Source: CALNZV01 sp942491115
GTDB taxonomy: Bacteria; Desulfobacterota; Desulfobacteria; Desulfobacterales; UBA5852
DNA length: 64,000 nt
NCBI GenBank assembly: GCA_942491115.1
Contig: CALNZV010000004.1
Location: 62,001 to 126,000 of the forward strand
Direction: 5' to 3'
The position numbers were made by a program, and so were the translations under genes. The notes beneath the pieces were generated by a model, which saw only the letters and a list, made by a program, of their open reading frames with translations, was not told the origin of the DNA and did no database searches. Below are positions 43,515 to 52,895 of this stretch, one piece after another. Within the stretch, counting starts at the first letter, position 1. Each line of letters begins with the position of its first letter.

Positions 43515-45671
43515 ATGGAGAGCATCGAAGCCATTTTCTCGCCCCGTTCGGTGGCTGTCGCCGGCGCATCGACAACCCCGGGAAAGGTGGGACACGATAT
43601 ATTCGAAAATATTCTAAGAGGCGGGTTCCAAGGAATCCTCTATCCCGTCAATCCAACCGCCAAATCCATCCTCAGTGTCCGGGCTTATCCGTCGCTCAAG
43701 GAAATCCCCGATGACATCGATTTGGCCATCATCATCCTTCCGCCCAAGGGAGCCATGGACGCCGTGGAGGATGCCATCGAGAAAAAGGTCAAAGGGATTG
43801 TCATCGTCTCGGCCGGGTTCCGGGAGGTAGGGCCCAAGGGCCGGGCCATCGAAGATCAGATCGTGGCCCTCTGCCGCAACGCCGGGATTCGTATGGTCGG
43901 CCCCAACTGTCTTGGAGTGATCAATCCCCAGTACATGGTGCGGTTGAATGCCAGTTTTTCGGCCCGAATGCCGGCGGCCGGCAATATTTCATTCATTTCC
44001 CAGAGCGGCGCCTTGTGCACAGCGGTGCTCGATTTTGCCGCTGACAGGGATTTCGGTTTCTCCAAATTCATCTCCATCGGCAATAAGGCGGATGTGGACG
44101 AGCTGGACATCCTCCGATATCTTCACAACGATCTCGATACCAACTGCATCATGATGTACATCGAAGAGCTTCGGAGAGGATCGGAATTCATCGAAACGGT
44201 GAAACAGATTACCTCCGGGAACCGACCCACCCCAGTTCTCGCCATCAAATCCGGACGAACGACCGCCGGTGCCCAGGCGGCAACCTCTCATACCGGCGCC
44301 CTGGCCGGCACCGAGGCCGTCTACGATGCCATTTTCGAGCAGTGCGGCATCATCCGGTGCGATTCCATCAATGAGCTCTTCGATTTTGCCAACGCCTTCG
44401 CCTACAAGGCAGAAAGCACAGTGGGCAAATGGATGCGGAAGATTCCCAGCGGCAACCGGGTTGCCATCGTCACCAATGCGGGAGGGCCCGGCATCGTAGC
44501 AACGGACATGACCGTATCCTCCGGCCTTCAGCTGGCCCGGTTCAAGGAGGAGACCATCGAGGCTCTCAAAAGCCATCTGCCGTCGACGGCCAATGTCCAC
44601 AACCCGGTGGATGTGATCGGAGATGCGGCGGCCGACCGCTATGAGCATGCGCTCTCGGCGGTGATCAAAGATGAGGGGGTGGATGGCGCTCTGGTGATCT
44701 TGACGCCCCAGTCCATGACCAACGCCCTGGGCACGGCAGAGGTCATCGCACGGATTGCCATGCGGTCCCACAAGCCGATTCTCTGTTCCTTCATGGGCAT
44801 TGTGGATGTGTCGGCGGGGGTCTCTTTTTTACAGGAACAGGGATATCCTGTGTATCGATTCCCGGAGAGCGCGGCCAAGGCCTTCGGGGCATTGTATCGT
44901 TATTCCCAGTGGCTTAACCGCCAGGAGCTGGCTCCGTTCAAGCTGTCCTACGACACGGCCAAGGCCGGCAAAATCATTCAAGACTGTTTGACCGCGGGAC
45001 GGACGGCGATTGGAGAACTCGAAGGCATCCAAATCCTGGAGTGCTACGGGTTTAGGACCCTGTCAACCCGATTGGCCGCCAGCGAGGACGAGGCGGTTAA
45101 ATGGGCGACCGACATCGGCTTTCCGGTGGTGATGAAGATCGCCTCCCCCCAGATTCTCCACAAATCCGATGCCGGCGGTGTTGTCGTGGGTATCACGGAT
45201 GCCGACGGCGTCAGGTCAGCCTATACGCAGATTCTCGAGAACGCCAGGGCGTATCGTGCGGATGCAGTGATCGACGGTGTCCTGGTGGTGAAGACGGCCC
45301 CGGGGGGGCAAGAGGTCATTCTCGGAATGAACCGCTATCCGGGTTTCGGTCCCTTGGTCATGTTCGGCTTCGGCGGTATTTTTGTGGAGGTGTTCAAGGA
45401 TGTGACCTTCCGATTGGCACCGATCGGAAGGAACGAGGCGCGCCGAATGGTGAAGGCGATCAAGGCCTATAAACTGCTCGAAGGCTATCGGGGAGGGCCT
45501 CCCGCCGATATCGAAGCGCTCGAGATGGATCTTGTCCGGCTGTCGGATCTGGTGACCCATCATCCGGAAATTCAGGAACTGGACCTCAACCCCATGCTGG
45601 CCCATCCGAATGGGGAGGGGGTAACGGTGGCCGATTGCCGGATGATCCTAACGTCGGCCGAAACCGACTAG
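43515..45671 (+). CDS. ADP-forming acetyl/acyl-CoA synthetase, fused alpha-beta subunits
   Basis: A 718-residue enzyme making ATP from acyl-CoA hydrolysis (acyl-CoA + ADP + Pi to acid + CoA + ATP) or the reverse. It has a CoA-binding domain starting SVAVAGASTTPGKVGHDIF, succinyl-CoA-ligase-like domains with the phosphohistidine motif TSHTGALAGTEAVYDAIF, and a C-terminal ATP-grasp domain (about 500-715) with FPVVMKIASPQILHKSDAGG and GFGGIFVEVFKDV. AGGAG precedes the ATG. A phosphopantetheinyl transferase gene follows closely. Confidence 0.93.
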   Translation: MESIEAIFSPRSVAVAGASTTPGKVGHDIFENILRGGFQGILYPVNPTAKSILSVRAYPSLKEIPDDIDLAIIILPPKGAMDAVEDAIEKKVKGIVIVSAGFREVGPKGRAIEDQIVALCRNAGIRMVGPNCLGVINPQYMVRLNASFSARMPAAGNISFISQSGALCTAVLDFAADRDFGFSKFISIGNKADVDELDILRYLHNDLDTNCIMMYIEELRRGSEFIETVKQITSGNRPTPVLAIKSGRTTAGAQAATSHTGALAGTEAVYDAIFEQCGIIRCDSINELFDFANAFAYKAESTVGKWMRKIPSGNRVAIVTNAGGPGIVATDMTVSSGLQLARFKEETIEALKSHLPSTANVHNPVDVIGDAAADRYEHALSAVIKDEGVDGALVILTPQSMTNALGTAEVIARIAMRSHKPILCSFMGIVDVSAGVSFLQEQGYPVYRFPESAAKAFGALYRYSQWLNRQELAPFKLSYDTAKAGKIIQDCLTAGRTAIGELEGIQILECYGFRTLSTRLAASEDEAVKWATDIGFPVVMKIASPQILHKSDAGGVVVGITDADGVRSAYTQILENARAYRADAVIDGVLVVKTAPGGQEVILGMNRYPGFGPLVMFGFGGIFVEVFKDVTFRLAPIGRNEARRMVKAIKAYKLLEGYRGGPPADIEALEMDLVRLSDLVTHHPEIQELDLNPMLAHPNGEGVTVADCRMILTSAETD

Positions 45672-45727
45672 TCCAACCACAGTGGGCGGGTGGCCGTCAG
45701 AAAGACCTTCCGCCCTTAGAGGTGCCC

Positions 45728-46333
45728 GTGCCCTCACTCTACCCTGTCATCCTCCGGGTTCCGTCAATCGTCACCGGCCTCAAGGGTCGTGACAAGGTGA
45801 GGGCTCTGAGTCATGTTGCCCGCACCGCAGTGGGCCGGTCGGCCGATCTTGCCCGCTTGCCGGCCGTTGATTTTCTGAAAAGCAACCAGGGTGCGCCACT
45901 GCCTTCCCGGGGCGTTTTCTGGTCCCTGTCCCACAAGCCCGAAGCGGTGGCCGGAATTGCCGCCCCGATTCCCGTGGGTATCGACATCGAATGCCTTCAG
46001 GACCGTTCCGCCGCCTTGTATCGAAAAATCGCCACGGCGGAGGAACGGCTGCTGCTGGATCGGATTCCGGATCCGGTTGTGGCCTTTCATCGGTGCTGGA
46101 CCGCCAAGGAAGCGGTGTTGAAGGCCGCCGGCGTGGGGCTTGCCCGCCTGTCCGACTGCCGTATCCAAGGGGTTGTCGATGACTCGTCGACCGGGGTGGA
46201 TTTTGACGGGCACCATTGGACGGTGTCCCATGTTCAATGGGACGGTCATATGGCGTCGGTGACGTGTAACGATATGGTGGTGAATTGGACGATGGCGGAG
46301 GCGGACGACATTGCCAAGAAGCCGCCGGTATAG
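45728..46333 (+). CDS. 4'-phosphopantetheinyl transferase (Sfp type)
   Basis: About 201 residues. It transfers 4'-phosphopantetheine from CoA to a serine of carrier proteins. The motifs IPVGIDIECLQ and FHRCWTAKEAVLKAAGVGL are the two Mg-CoA-binding signatures of the family, and FWSLSHKPEAVAG matches the P1 segment. GTG 45728 is preferred, with AGAGG five bases upstream; the frame is open upstream into the preceding gene. The carrier protein partner is not in the window. Confidence 0.87.
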   Translation: MPSLYPVILRVPSIVTGLKGRDKVRALSHVARTAVGRSADLARLPAVDFLKSNQGAPLPSRGVFWSLSHKPEAVAGIAAPIPVGIDIECLQDRSAALYRKIATAEERLLLDRIPDPVVAFHRCWTAKEAVLKAAGVGLARLSDCRIQGVVDDSSTGVDFDGHHWTVSHVQWDGHMASVTCNDMVVNWTMAEADDIAKKPPV

Positions 46334-46380
46334 GGTGGGACCGGTCCTTCCGGCATGCCCTCCGGTCTTTCGGCCAAGGG

Positions 46381-47028
46381 CTAAGGGGTGGATGAGGCCA
46401 GGGCTTCGATTTTAAAAATGGAGCTGCACTTTTTACAGCGGGTGGTAATGCCGATCTGATCGGGTCGAATCCGGTACCGCTGTCCGCAGTGGGGACAAGC
46501 GGTTTTGACGGTTTCAGCTTCGGGTTCGGCGGCCGCTCCTTCCTGGGCTCCTTCTTGGGCCTGTTCCATGGCTGATCTCAGATCCTCCGGATCAATAAGC
46601 CCATCGGTGGTATGGGACGCGTCTTCGAGGAGACGGCGCTTTTTTTCAAGAAAACGCTCGTATTTTTTGAAAATAATGCCACAGCGCAGGCATTCGGTGA
46701 CGTCGTCCGGATTGGCGAAGTCGCACTTGGGGCAAGGAGTGGTTCCTCCTTCCGGAACTGCTTTTGGATCCGTCACTTGAAAAAGAGGCTCTGTTTCAGG
46801 GGCTGTAACTTCTGTTTGCCTTTCCGTGTCCCGGGCGGTGTCGGTGTCGTCTACCCGATGTGGCGGCTCGGGCGAATGGTCGCCACCGCCATCGGATGTG
46901 TTCGGCTTCCCCTGATGGTGATAGACCGGGCGCGCCAGTTTTTTTTCCACATAGGCGATATCGATGCCGCATCGGGGGCATTCCTTATCGTCGGGTTGTC
47001 TCGGCGCATCACACCTTGGGCATTTCAT
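46381..47028 (-). CDS. zinc-ribbon protein with three CxxC-CxxC modules
   Basis: A 215-residue protein. The N-terminus has MKCPRCDAPRQ and CPRCGIDIAY, the middle CPKCDFAN and CLRCGIIFKKYERF, and the C-terminus ACPHCGQRYRIRPDQIG followed by CKKCSSIF, an MJ0042-type ribbon. The linkers are acidic and rich in Glu, Ala and Thr. It is probably a metal-binding adaptor; function unknown. GGGAG lies seven bases before ATG 47028. It is divergent from the AMP-binding gene. Confidence 0.83.
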   Translation of the reverse strand: MKCPRCDAPRQPDDKECPRCGIDIAYVEKKLARPVYHHQGKPNTSDGGGDHSPEPPHRVDDTDTARDTERQTEVTAPETEPLFQVTDPKAVPEGGTTPCPKCDFANPDDVTECLRCGIIFKKYERFLEKKRRLLEDASHTTDGLIDPEDLRSAMEQAQEGAQEGAAAEPEAETVKTACPHCGQRYRIRPDQIGITTRCKKCSSIFKIEALASSTP

Positions 47029-47071
47029 CGAGTTCTCCCCCCATGGCCATCCATTTCGAAAGATCATTCTG

Positions 47072-47098
47072 ATTATCAAATAAATCCGGTAGTGTCAA
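47072..47098 (-). promoter_or_regulatory. promoter for the zinc-ribbon gene
   Basis: On the minus strand a perfect TTGACA (47093-47098) and GATAAT (47072-47077) are separated by a slightly short 15-base spacer. Confidence 0.45.
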
Positions 47099-47116
47099 AA
47101 GACGCCGGGTTAAACC

Positions 47117-47145
47117 TTGCAACCCGTTTGGCCAGACCGTATAGT
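47117..47145 (+). promoter_or_regulatory. promoter for the AMP-binding gene
   Basis: TTGCAA at 47117-47122 and TATAGT at 47140-47145 with a 17-base spacer, back to back with the minus-strand promoter. The start codon is about 145 bases downstream. Confidence 0.5.
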
Positions 47146-47294
47146 CACCAGTGATCGGGCCAACCCATCGCTGCCTTGGGGTCATGAAAGCCATCGGCTC
47201 CGGGAGCACATCGGTCCGTTGGTCGACGCGGACACCGTCGTGCGGCCAGTGTGGACCATCACAGCGGGACCCCCCAGCCGAGGAGGCCACGGCC

Positions 47295-48803
47295 ATGCGC
47301 GAACTTACCCTTTATGACGTCTACAAACGGAACGGATCGATACACGGTGGGCGAACGGCACTTCGTTGGGCGAACGACCGGATGACCTTTCGAGATCTGC
47401 TGATCGAAACGGACGGGGTGGCGGCAGGGCTTGCCAGACAGGGGCTTGCCAGAGGCGACCGTATCGCCATCCTGGCCAACAACCACTATCGGTTTTTCTC
47501 CTTGTTCGGCGCTGCAGCCCGAATGGGAGCTGTTTTGGTTCCACTGAACTGGCGCCTTTCCGATGAGGAGATTCGCTTCATCTTGTCCGATGCAGAGCCA
47601 TCACTGCTATTGACGGACCAAGCCCACAGCGAACGGGCGAGACAGGCGGCCGAGGGCACCCCTCTGGCCGACCGATTGATCGGGCTGGACAGGGAGGCCG
47701 AATGGCCGGTCTCACTGGAGGATATGCCCCCGGAGCCGATCCAAACGCCGCCGGAGGGACGGGGCGAGGACTCATTTTGCCTGATCTATACGGCTGCGGT
47801 CGCTGGAAAACCGCGAGGGGCGGTCCTCAGTCAGAGCAACATGGTTTTCAGCAATCTGCAGACCCTTGCCACCTTGACCCTCGGCCCCGATGATAGGTAC
47901 CTCAACAGTCTCCCCCTGTGTCACATCACGGGGCTCAATCTGTCCCTTGCGGTTCTTCATGGTGGCGGGGAAAATGTCGTCGTGGACCGCTTTGACGCCG
48001 AAGATACCGTCAGATGGGTGGTCGATGAAGGCGTCACCGTGATCGGCAGCTTTCCCCCGATGCTGACCCGGGTACTGGCGGCCTGCGAAGAAAATTCCTG
48101 TCGGTTATCCTCCCTCAAGCATGTGTTGGGACTGGATGCCCCCGATGTCATCGCCGCATTCGAAGCCGCAACGGGAGCCATATTCTGGATACTCTACGGC
48201 CAGACCGAAACCTCCGGTTTTGTGACTCTGGGGCCTGCCGGCGAGCGCCCGGGATCTGCCGGCAAGCAGGGCCTGATCATCGACTATCGGCTGGTCGACG
48301 GCGATGGAACCGAGGTCCCAGCCGGTGAAAAAGGAGAAATTGTGGTCCGGGGGCCACTGGTGTTTCAGGGGTTCTGGAAAAAGGGCGGAGGGCTGGACAC
48401 ATCATCGATCGTTGACGGGTGGCACCATACCGGAGACCTTGGAAGCCTGGACGAACACGGCTACCTGACCTTCGGCGGACGCAAACCGGAGAAGGAATTG
48501 ATCAAACCCGGCGGTGAAAACGTATATCCGGCCGAGGTGGAAGCCGTCATTCTGGAGCATGAGGCCGTGGTGGACGTATCCGTCATCGGCGTGCCCGACC
48601 TCGAATTCGGAGAGGGCGTCAAGGCGGTCTGCGTGTTGAAACCCGGGGCTACCGTGACCGGGGAGGAATTGAGCCGGTTCGTGGCTTCCCGTATTGCCAG
48701 TTACAAGAAGCCCCGGTATGTGGCGTTTGTCGATCGACTGCCGAAGGGACCCGACGGAAAAACGGACAGGGAGGCCATCAAGAAACGCCACGGAAATCCC
48801 TGA
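47295..48803 (+). CDS. AMP-binding acyl-CoA synthetase/ligase, atypical phosphate loop
   Basis: A 502-residue adenylate-forming enzyme. The aromatic/Gly segment YGQTETSGFVTLG (A5), GWHHTGDLGSLDEHGYL (A7-A8 hinge) and the C-terminal lysine region GPDGKTDREAIKKR are canonical. The P-loop (A3), normally YTSGTTGxPKG, reads YTAAVAGKPRGA at residues 165-176 and has lost its serine/threonine/glycine run and catalytic lysine position. The activity may be altered. AGGAGG lies about nine bases before ATG 47295; the frame is open to 47151. The substrate is unknown. Confidence 0.87.
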   Translation: MRELTLYDVYKRNGSIHGGRTALRWANDRMTFRDLLIETDGVAAGLARQGLARGDRIAILANNHYRFFSLFGAAARMGAVLVPLNWRLSDEEIRFILSDAEPSLLLTDQAHSERARQAAEGTPLADRLIGLDREAEWPVSLEDMPPEPIQTPPEGRGEDSFCLIYTAAVAGKPRGAVLSQSNMVFSNLQTLATLTLGPDDRYLNSLPLCHITGLNLSLAVLHGGGENVVVDRFDAEDTVRWVVDEGVTVIGSFPPMLTRVLAACEENSCRLSSLKHVLGLDAPDVIAAFEAATGAIFWILYGQTETSGFVTLGPAGERPGSAGKQGLIIDYRLVDGDGTEVPAGEKGEIVVRGPLVFQGFWKKGGGLDTSSIVDGWHHTGDLGSLDEHGYLTFGGRKPEKELIKPGGENVYPAEVEAVILEHEAVVDVSVIGVPDLEFGEGVKAVCVLKPGATVTGEELSRFVASRIASYKKPRYVAFVDRLPKGPDGKTDREAIKKRHGNP

Positions 48804-48863
48804 CCGGACTGGATACCGAATGGGTATTATCGTTTTTGGAACCTCAAACAGGAAATCGTCCCT

Positions 48864-50432
48864 ATGAAAATGACCTTTTTGGGCGCCGTTCGCGAGGTGA
48901 CAGGCTCCATGCACCTGCTTGATACCGATTTCGATCGAATTCTTCTCGACTGCGGATTGCACCAAGGTCGCCGGAAGGAATCGGATGAGAAAAACCGGAC
49001 GCTTCCTTTTGATCCTGGCACCCTGACAACGGTTGTGTTGTCCCATGCCCACATCGACCATTCCGGCCGTTTGCCTTTGCTTGCCAGGGAGGCCTATACG
49101 GGAAGAATCGTGTCTACCCGGGTCACTGCGGATGCCTGCGGGTACCTTCTCAGGGATTCGGCCCACATTCAGGAGTCCGATGCGGAGTATCTGAACTACA
49201 AGCTGGTTCGGAACCATCTTGCTCAGCGTGAAAAAGCGGGAAAGAAGGCTGGGAAAACAAGGGGGATTCGGAAACGTCTCAAGTCAAACGGGCACCGGAT
49301 CGACAGGGAACGGGTCGGGGAACTGGTGGACGAATACGGATTGGAGGGCATTTCCCCCCTCTACACCACGGCCGATGCCGAGGCTGCCATCGGCATGATG
49401 GATGGATATCCCTACCGGCACGAGGCGACCATCGGTAAGGGTGTCGGGTGCACCTTCTACGAAGCCGGCCATATTCTTGGCTCTTCCATGGCCATGATCC
49501 AGGTGGAGAACAACGGCCGCCCGCGCAACATCTGTTTCAGCGGCGATATCGGGCGATTCGACAAACCCATCCTGAAGGACCCATGCCTCGGCTTCAAGGA
49601 GGAGCATCGGGATGTGGATCTGCTGATCATGGAGAGCACATACGGGGATCGGGATCATGAACCGGTCGGCGACCTGAAGGGGGCCCTGAAGGCTGTCGTC
49701 AACACCACTTATGAACGGGGCGGCTGCGTTCTGATTCCCGCGTTTGCCTACGGTCGCACCCAGGAGCTTCTCTATTATCTCCACGAGCTCTATGACGAGG
49801 GCGACGTCCCAAGGCTGCCGGTATATGTGGACAGCCCTCTGGCGACCCGGTTGACCAAGGTGTTCGGCGAGCATCCCGAGGTGTATGATCAGGAGACCCA
49901 TCAAACTTTTCTTCAGGACGGACGGAATCCCTTCACGTTCAAGGAGGTGAATTTTGTCGGATCCGTTGAAGAGTCCATGGCCCTCAACAGGGATGAACGG
50001 CCCCATATCCTCATTTCAGCCTCTGGCATGTGTGAGGCGGGGCGAATTCTCCATCATCTCAGACACAAGATTCACAATCCAAGGCACACCATCCTCGTGG
50101 TCGGGTTCATGGCCCAGAATACCCTTGGCCGACGGATCCTTGATCTGGGAATGGCCTACGAAGCGTCAGGGCGCCAGGGACCAGCCCCGGAGCTGCGGTT
50201 TTTCAACAACACCTATCCGTTGAACGCAAGGGTTTCCAAAATCGGGGGATTCAGCGCTCACGGCGACAGGAATGAGATGCTCCGCTTCCTGAAAACCTCC
50301 AACCTAAACATCAAGCAGATCGCCCTGGTGCACGGTGAGGAGTCACAATCCCTGGCCTTTGCGGATTTTCTGACAAAAGCCGGTTTTCGGGTGACAGTTC
50401 CCCACCTGGGAGATACGATGGATATCGGCTGA
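48864..50432 (+). CDS. beta-CASP MBL-fold RNA-processing-like protein
   Basis: A 522-residue MBL hydrolase of the RNA-metabolism branch. It has FLGAVREVTGSMHLL, the metal motif SHAHIDHSGRLPLL, FYEAGHILGSSMAMI, FSGDIGRFDKPIL, the beta-CASP insert with STYGDRDHEP and IPAFAYGRTQELL, and the C-terminal ISASGMCEAGRILHHL plus GFSAHGDRNEML typical of CPSF/RNase J relatives. It may act on RNA; the physiological substrate is unknown. An insert of about 40 charged residues (about 125-165) lies between the metal motif and the next core strand. Confidence 0.9.
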   Translation: MKMTFLGAVREVTGSMHLLDTDFDRILLDCGLHQGRRKESDEKNRTLPFDPGTLTTVVLSHAHIDHSGRLPLLAREAYTGRIVSTRVTADACGYLLRDSAHIQESDAEYLNYKLVRNHLAQREKAGKKAGKTRGIRKRLKSNGHRIDRERVGELVDEYGLEGISPLYTTADAEAAIGMMDGYPYRHEATIGKGVGCTFYEAGHILGSSMAMIQVENNGRPRNICFSGDIGRFDKPILKDPCLGFKEEHRDVDLLIMESTYGDRDHEPVGDLKGALKAVVNTTYERGGCVLIPAFAYGRTQELLYYLHELYDEGDVPRLPVYVDSPLATRLTKVFGEHPEVYDQETHQTFLQDGRNPFTFKEVNFVGSVEESMALNRDERPHILISASGMCEAGRILHHLRHKIHNPRHTILVVGFMAQNTLGRRILDLGMAYEASGRQGPAPELRFFNNTYPLNARVSKIGGFSAHGDRNEMLRFLKTSNLNIKQIALVHGEESQSLAFADFLTKAGFRVTVPHLGDTMDIG

Positions 50433-50551
50433 GCTCCATAGGGAGCGGAGTCTCTTTCGTGGTGGGAGCCGGCGTTGCCGAGGTCGATCTAAGCGCCCGT
50501 CATGCCCGTTGAACCGATGGCCCCAGCGGGGTCAATGTGGAGTTCATGACC

Positions 50552-51058
50552 ATGCCCGACAACCAGGCCGTCATCAAAGACATTGTGGAATCGATTCGAC
50601 AGCTCTATCGTGCGGTATACCAGGACGCCTCGAAGGTGGGGCGCCAGTTCGGTCTAACGGCCTCCCAGAGCGGCGTTCTCCGTTGCCTGTTCAATTTCGG
50701 CCCTTTGTCATCGGCGGATCTAAGCCGAAAGCTGTTCGTCACGCCGTCCAACATTACGGGCATCATCGACCGGCTCGAAAAAAAGCAGCTTGTCGAACGG
50801 GTAAAAAAGGTCGGGGATCGACGGGTGGCCCTCATTACCCTCACCGATAAAGGACTCGACATCAGCCAGGTGCTTCCGGATCCCATCGAAAGAAAGCTCA
50901 TCAATGGCTTGACCCACCTGGATCCGGACCGGGTTGAAGGGTTGAGGTCGGCCATGGAACAGATCCTAACCCTGGTCGACGCCGACGATCTGGGGGATTC
51001 CCCTCTCGACATCTCCCAGGTGGGTGCTGAGAACACCGGTATCCTGCTTCACGACTGA
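50552..51058 (+). CDS. MarR family transcriptional regulator
   Basis: 168 residues with a winged helix: FGLTASQSGVLRCLFNFG, SSADLSRKLFVTPSNITGIID (recognition helix) and VKKVGDRRVALITLTDKG (wing). The C-terminus forms the usual dimerisation helices and ends in a short acidic tail. ATG 50552 is chosen, with GGAG nine bases upstream; ATG 50546 is closer to the site. The likely targets are neighbouring genes, which is inferred. A 415-base gap without a recognised gene follows. Confidence 0.88.
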   Translation: MPDNQAVIKDIVESIRQLYRAVYQDASKVGRQFGLTASQSGVLRCLFNFGPLSSADLSRKLFVTPSNITGIIDRLEKKQLVERVKKVGDRRVALITLTDKGLDISQVLPDPIERKLINGLTHLDPDRVEGLRSAMEQILTLVDADDLGDSPLDISQVGAENTGILLHD

Positions 51059-51473
51059 AGAAAGCCGGAATCGGGGTTCCCCCTCGGCCCCTGCATTCCG
51101 ACGTCGATTCCAACGGGATGGGCCATCATGGGACCGGATGTCTGGATCGTCGACGCCCTTGACAACCGGCACCGTTTTGGTCACTCTGGAATCGGATTCC
51201 GCACCCCCGACACCAGTCCCTCCGCCTGGCCGAACCGTTATCTTAGGTCTTCATCCCTCTGGCCCTCACTGGCGCTGCCATGCTTTCGTCGTCCCGGGTT
51301 AAACGCTTCTTTTCCTTCTGGCCACCGCACCGTGAAGAGAGCCCGTCGTTCTCCGCCGTTACATTGCACCACCCCCATCGGGGGCGGCTGGTATCCGTCC
51401 TGTGAATCGGATGCAGGACCGTCGACCCACCCATTGAGGTATTCAGTCACCCCACTGGAAAAGGAGGTGCCCG
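51059..51473. other. 415-base intergenic region, no gene seen
   Basis: Short frames on both strands lack family signatures. A CCCCC-ATC-GGGGG mini-hairpin lies near 51375-51387. The ribosome site AAAAGGAGG just before 51474 belongs to the binding-protein gene. No convincing promoter hexamers were found. Confidence 0.35.
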
Positions 51474-52664
51474 ATGACACCGTCGCTGTGGTCCAAACTG
51501 TTTGTTTCAGCCAGCATCATTGCCGTTCTCCTGTCGGCGGCAGCCGTTAGGGCGGAGGAGGTGGTGATCGGCATCGTTCACTCGGAGGGTTTCGCTTACG
51601 CCGAGATGATGACGCGCTCCTACGAGATGGCCATTGAGGACGTCAACAGGGGCGCGGGTAGAAAGGGGCTCCGTTTCAGGCTCGAGTTTGCGGATGACCG
51701 GGGGAATCGACGGGGCGCTGAAGACGCCGTCCATGACTTGGCTCGGTACCGGGGGGCCTCTATTCTCGTGGGGGGGTATTCGAGTTCCAATACCCTTTAT
51801 GCGGCCATGGCGGCGAATCGGATCGGTGTCCCCTTCATGGTCATCACAGCGGCCGATGACCGGATCACCCGCCGGCAGCTCTCCTATGTCTTCCGTCTCA
51901 ATCCCCCGGCGAGCGATTACACCAACGGCTTAGAGGCCTTTTTGCAACAGGTCGTATCTCCGCGTTCCTTGGCCATCGTCTACGAAAACAGTCCATACGG
52001 CACTGGAGCGGCGATGAAGATGATGTGGTATTGCCGGGAAAACGACATCGATTTACTGGCGATCATCCCTTACATTCGCGGGCGGGCGGGCAATGCGTAT
52101 TTCGATCGGATTCTTACCCCCCTGAGGCAAAAATCCCCGGATGTGATCTACATGGTGTCCTACCTCAAGGACGGGGCGGAGCTGGTGAAAAAATTGCGGG
52201 CCATGAATCTGAAATCCCTGCTTTGCGGGGGGGCTGGCGGCTTCACCCATCCCCGGTTTAAGGCGTTGAGCGGTGAGGATGGAAATCTGATGTTGACGGC
52301 GGCCCTATGGGCACCCGAAACGGGATTTAGCGGCGCCACGGCCTACCGAGACCGGTACGAGTCCACCTACCATACGGTTCCGGATTACCACGGCGCTGAG
52401 GCTTTTTCATCGATTCACGTTGCCGCTGAGGCAGTCAGAACGGCGACTTCACGATCGCCCGATGCCATCCGGGACGCCCTTGACCGGGTGGAGATGGAGA
52501 CCCCGTTCGGCCCCGTCCGCTTCGAAAGCGGCGGCGACTACGAACGTCAGAACCGGGTCGACACCTTGGTGCTCCAACTCGTTTCCGGGCGCTATGAATG
52601 CATCTGGCCGGAGAGGCTGTCCACCATGGCCTTCGAGCCGCCCCCATATTGGAGAACCGACTGA
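51474..52664 (+). CDS. periplasmic substrate-binding protein, branched-chain amino acid type
   Basis: 396 residues with a signal peptide (SLWSKLFVSASIIAVLLSAA, cleavage near AVRA-EE) followed by a Leu/Ile/Val-binding fold: VVIGIVHSEGFAYAEMM, SILVGGYSSSNTLYAAMAA, IGVPFMVITAADDRIT, SLAIVYENSPYGTGAAMK and DYHGAEAFSSIHVAAEA. In ABC systems it would bind amino acids or aromatic acids in the periplasm, but no permease or ATPase gene lies nearby. It could serve a distant transporter or act in sensing. A strong AGGAGG precedes the start. Confidence 0.87.
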   Translation: MTPSLWSKLFVSASIIAVLLSAAAVRAEEVVIGIVHSEGFAYAEMMTRSYEMAIEDVNRGAGRKGLRFRLEFADDRGNRRGAEDAVHDLARYRGASILVGGYSSSNTLYAAMAANRIGVPFMVITAADDRITRRQLSYVFRLNPPASDYTNGLEAFLQQVVSPRSLAIVYENSPYGTGAAMKMMWYCRENDIDLLAIIPYIRGRAGNAYFDRILTPLRQKSPDVIYMVSYLKDGAELVKKLRAMNLKSLLCGGAGGFTHPRFKALSGEDGNLMLTAALWAPETGFSGATAYRDRYESTYHTVPDYHGAEAFSSIHVAAEAVRTATSRSPDAIRDALDRVEMETPFGPVRFESGGDYERQNRVDTLVLQLVSGRYECIWPERLSTMAFEPPPYWRTD

Positions 52665-52826
52665 GACTTCTCTGGGGTCAGTCTCCGGCAGGCCCCCTGT
52701 TGATTGACAGGAATGGCCAGCCGAAGGCCGACTCCCGAAAGTGGCTAATCATTCTTGCCCTCTCCCATGGGGCCAAGGGGCCCGCGGAGACGGGTTTCTG
52801 ACGCTCCCATCCGAATGAATTTCCTC

Positions 52827-52855
52827 TTGCCCGGAGGAATCAATTGATGTATAAA
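52827..52855 (+). promoter_or_regulatory. promoter of the CoA-disulfide reductase/rhodanese gene
   Basis: TTGCCC at 52827-52832 and TATAAA at 52850-52855 with a 17-base spacer. A palindrome follows directly at 52857. Confidence 0.5.
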
Positions 52856-52856
52856 T

Positions 52857-52868
52857 GAGCATATGCTC
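52857..52868. promoter_or_regulatory. palindromic operator-like site
   Basis: GAGCATATGCTC, a perfect 12-bp palindrome covering the predicted transcription start of the downstream gene. Its shape resembles sites of ArsR/SmtB-type thiol or metal sensors, but the regulator is not in the window. Confidence 0.5.
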
Positions 52869-52895
52869 GAATAGCGATCGGAAAGGAATGGCGAC

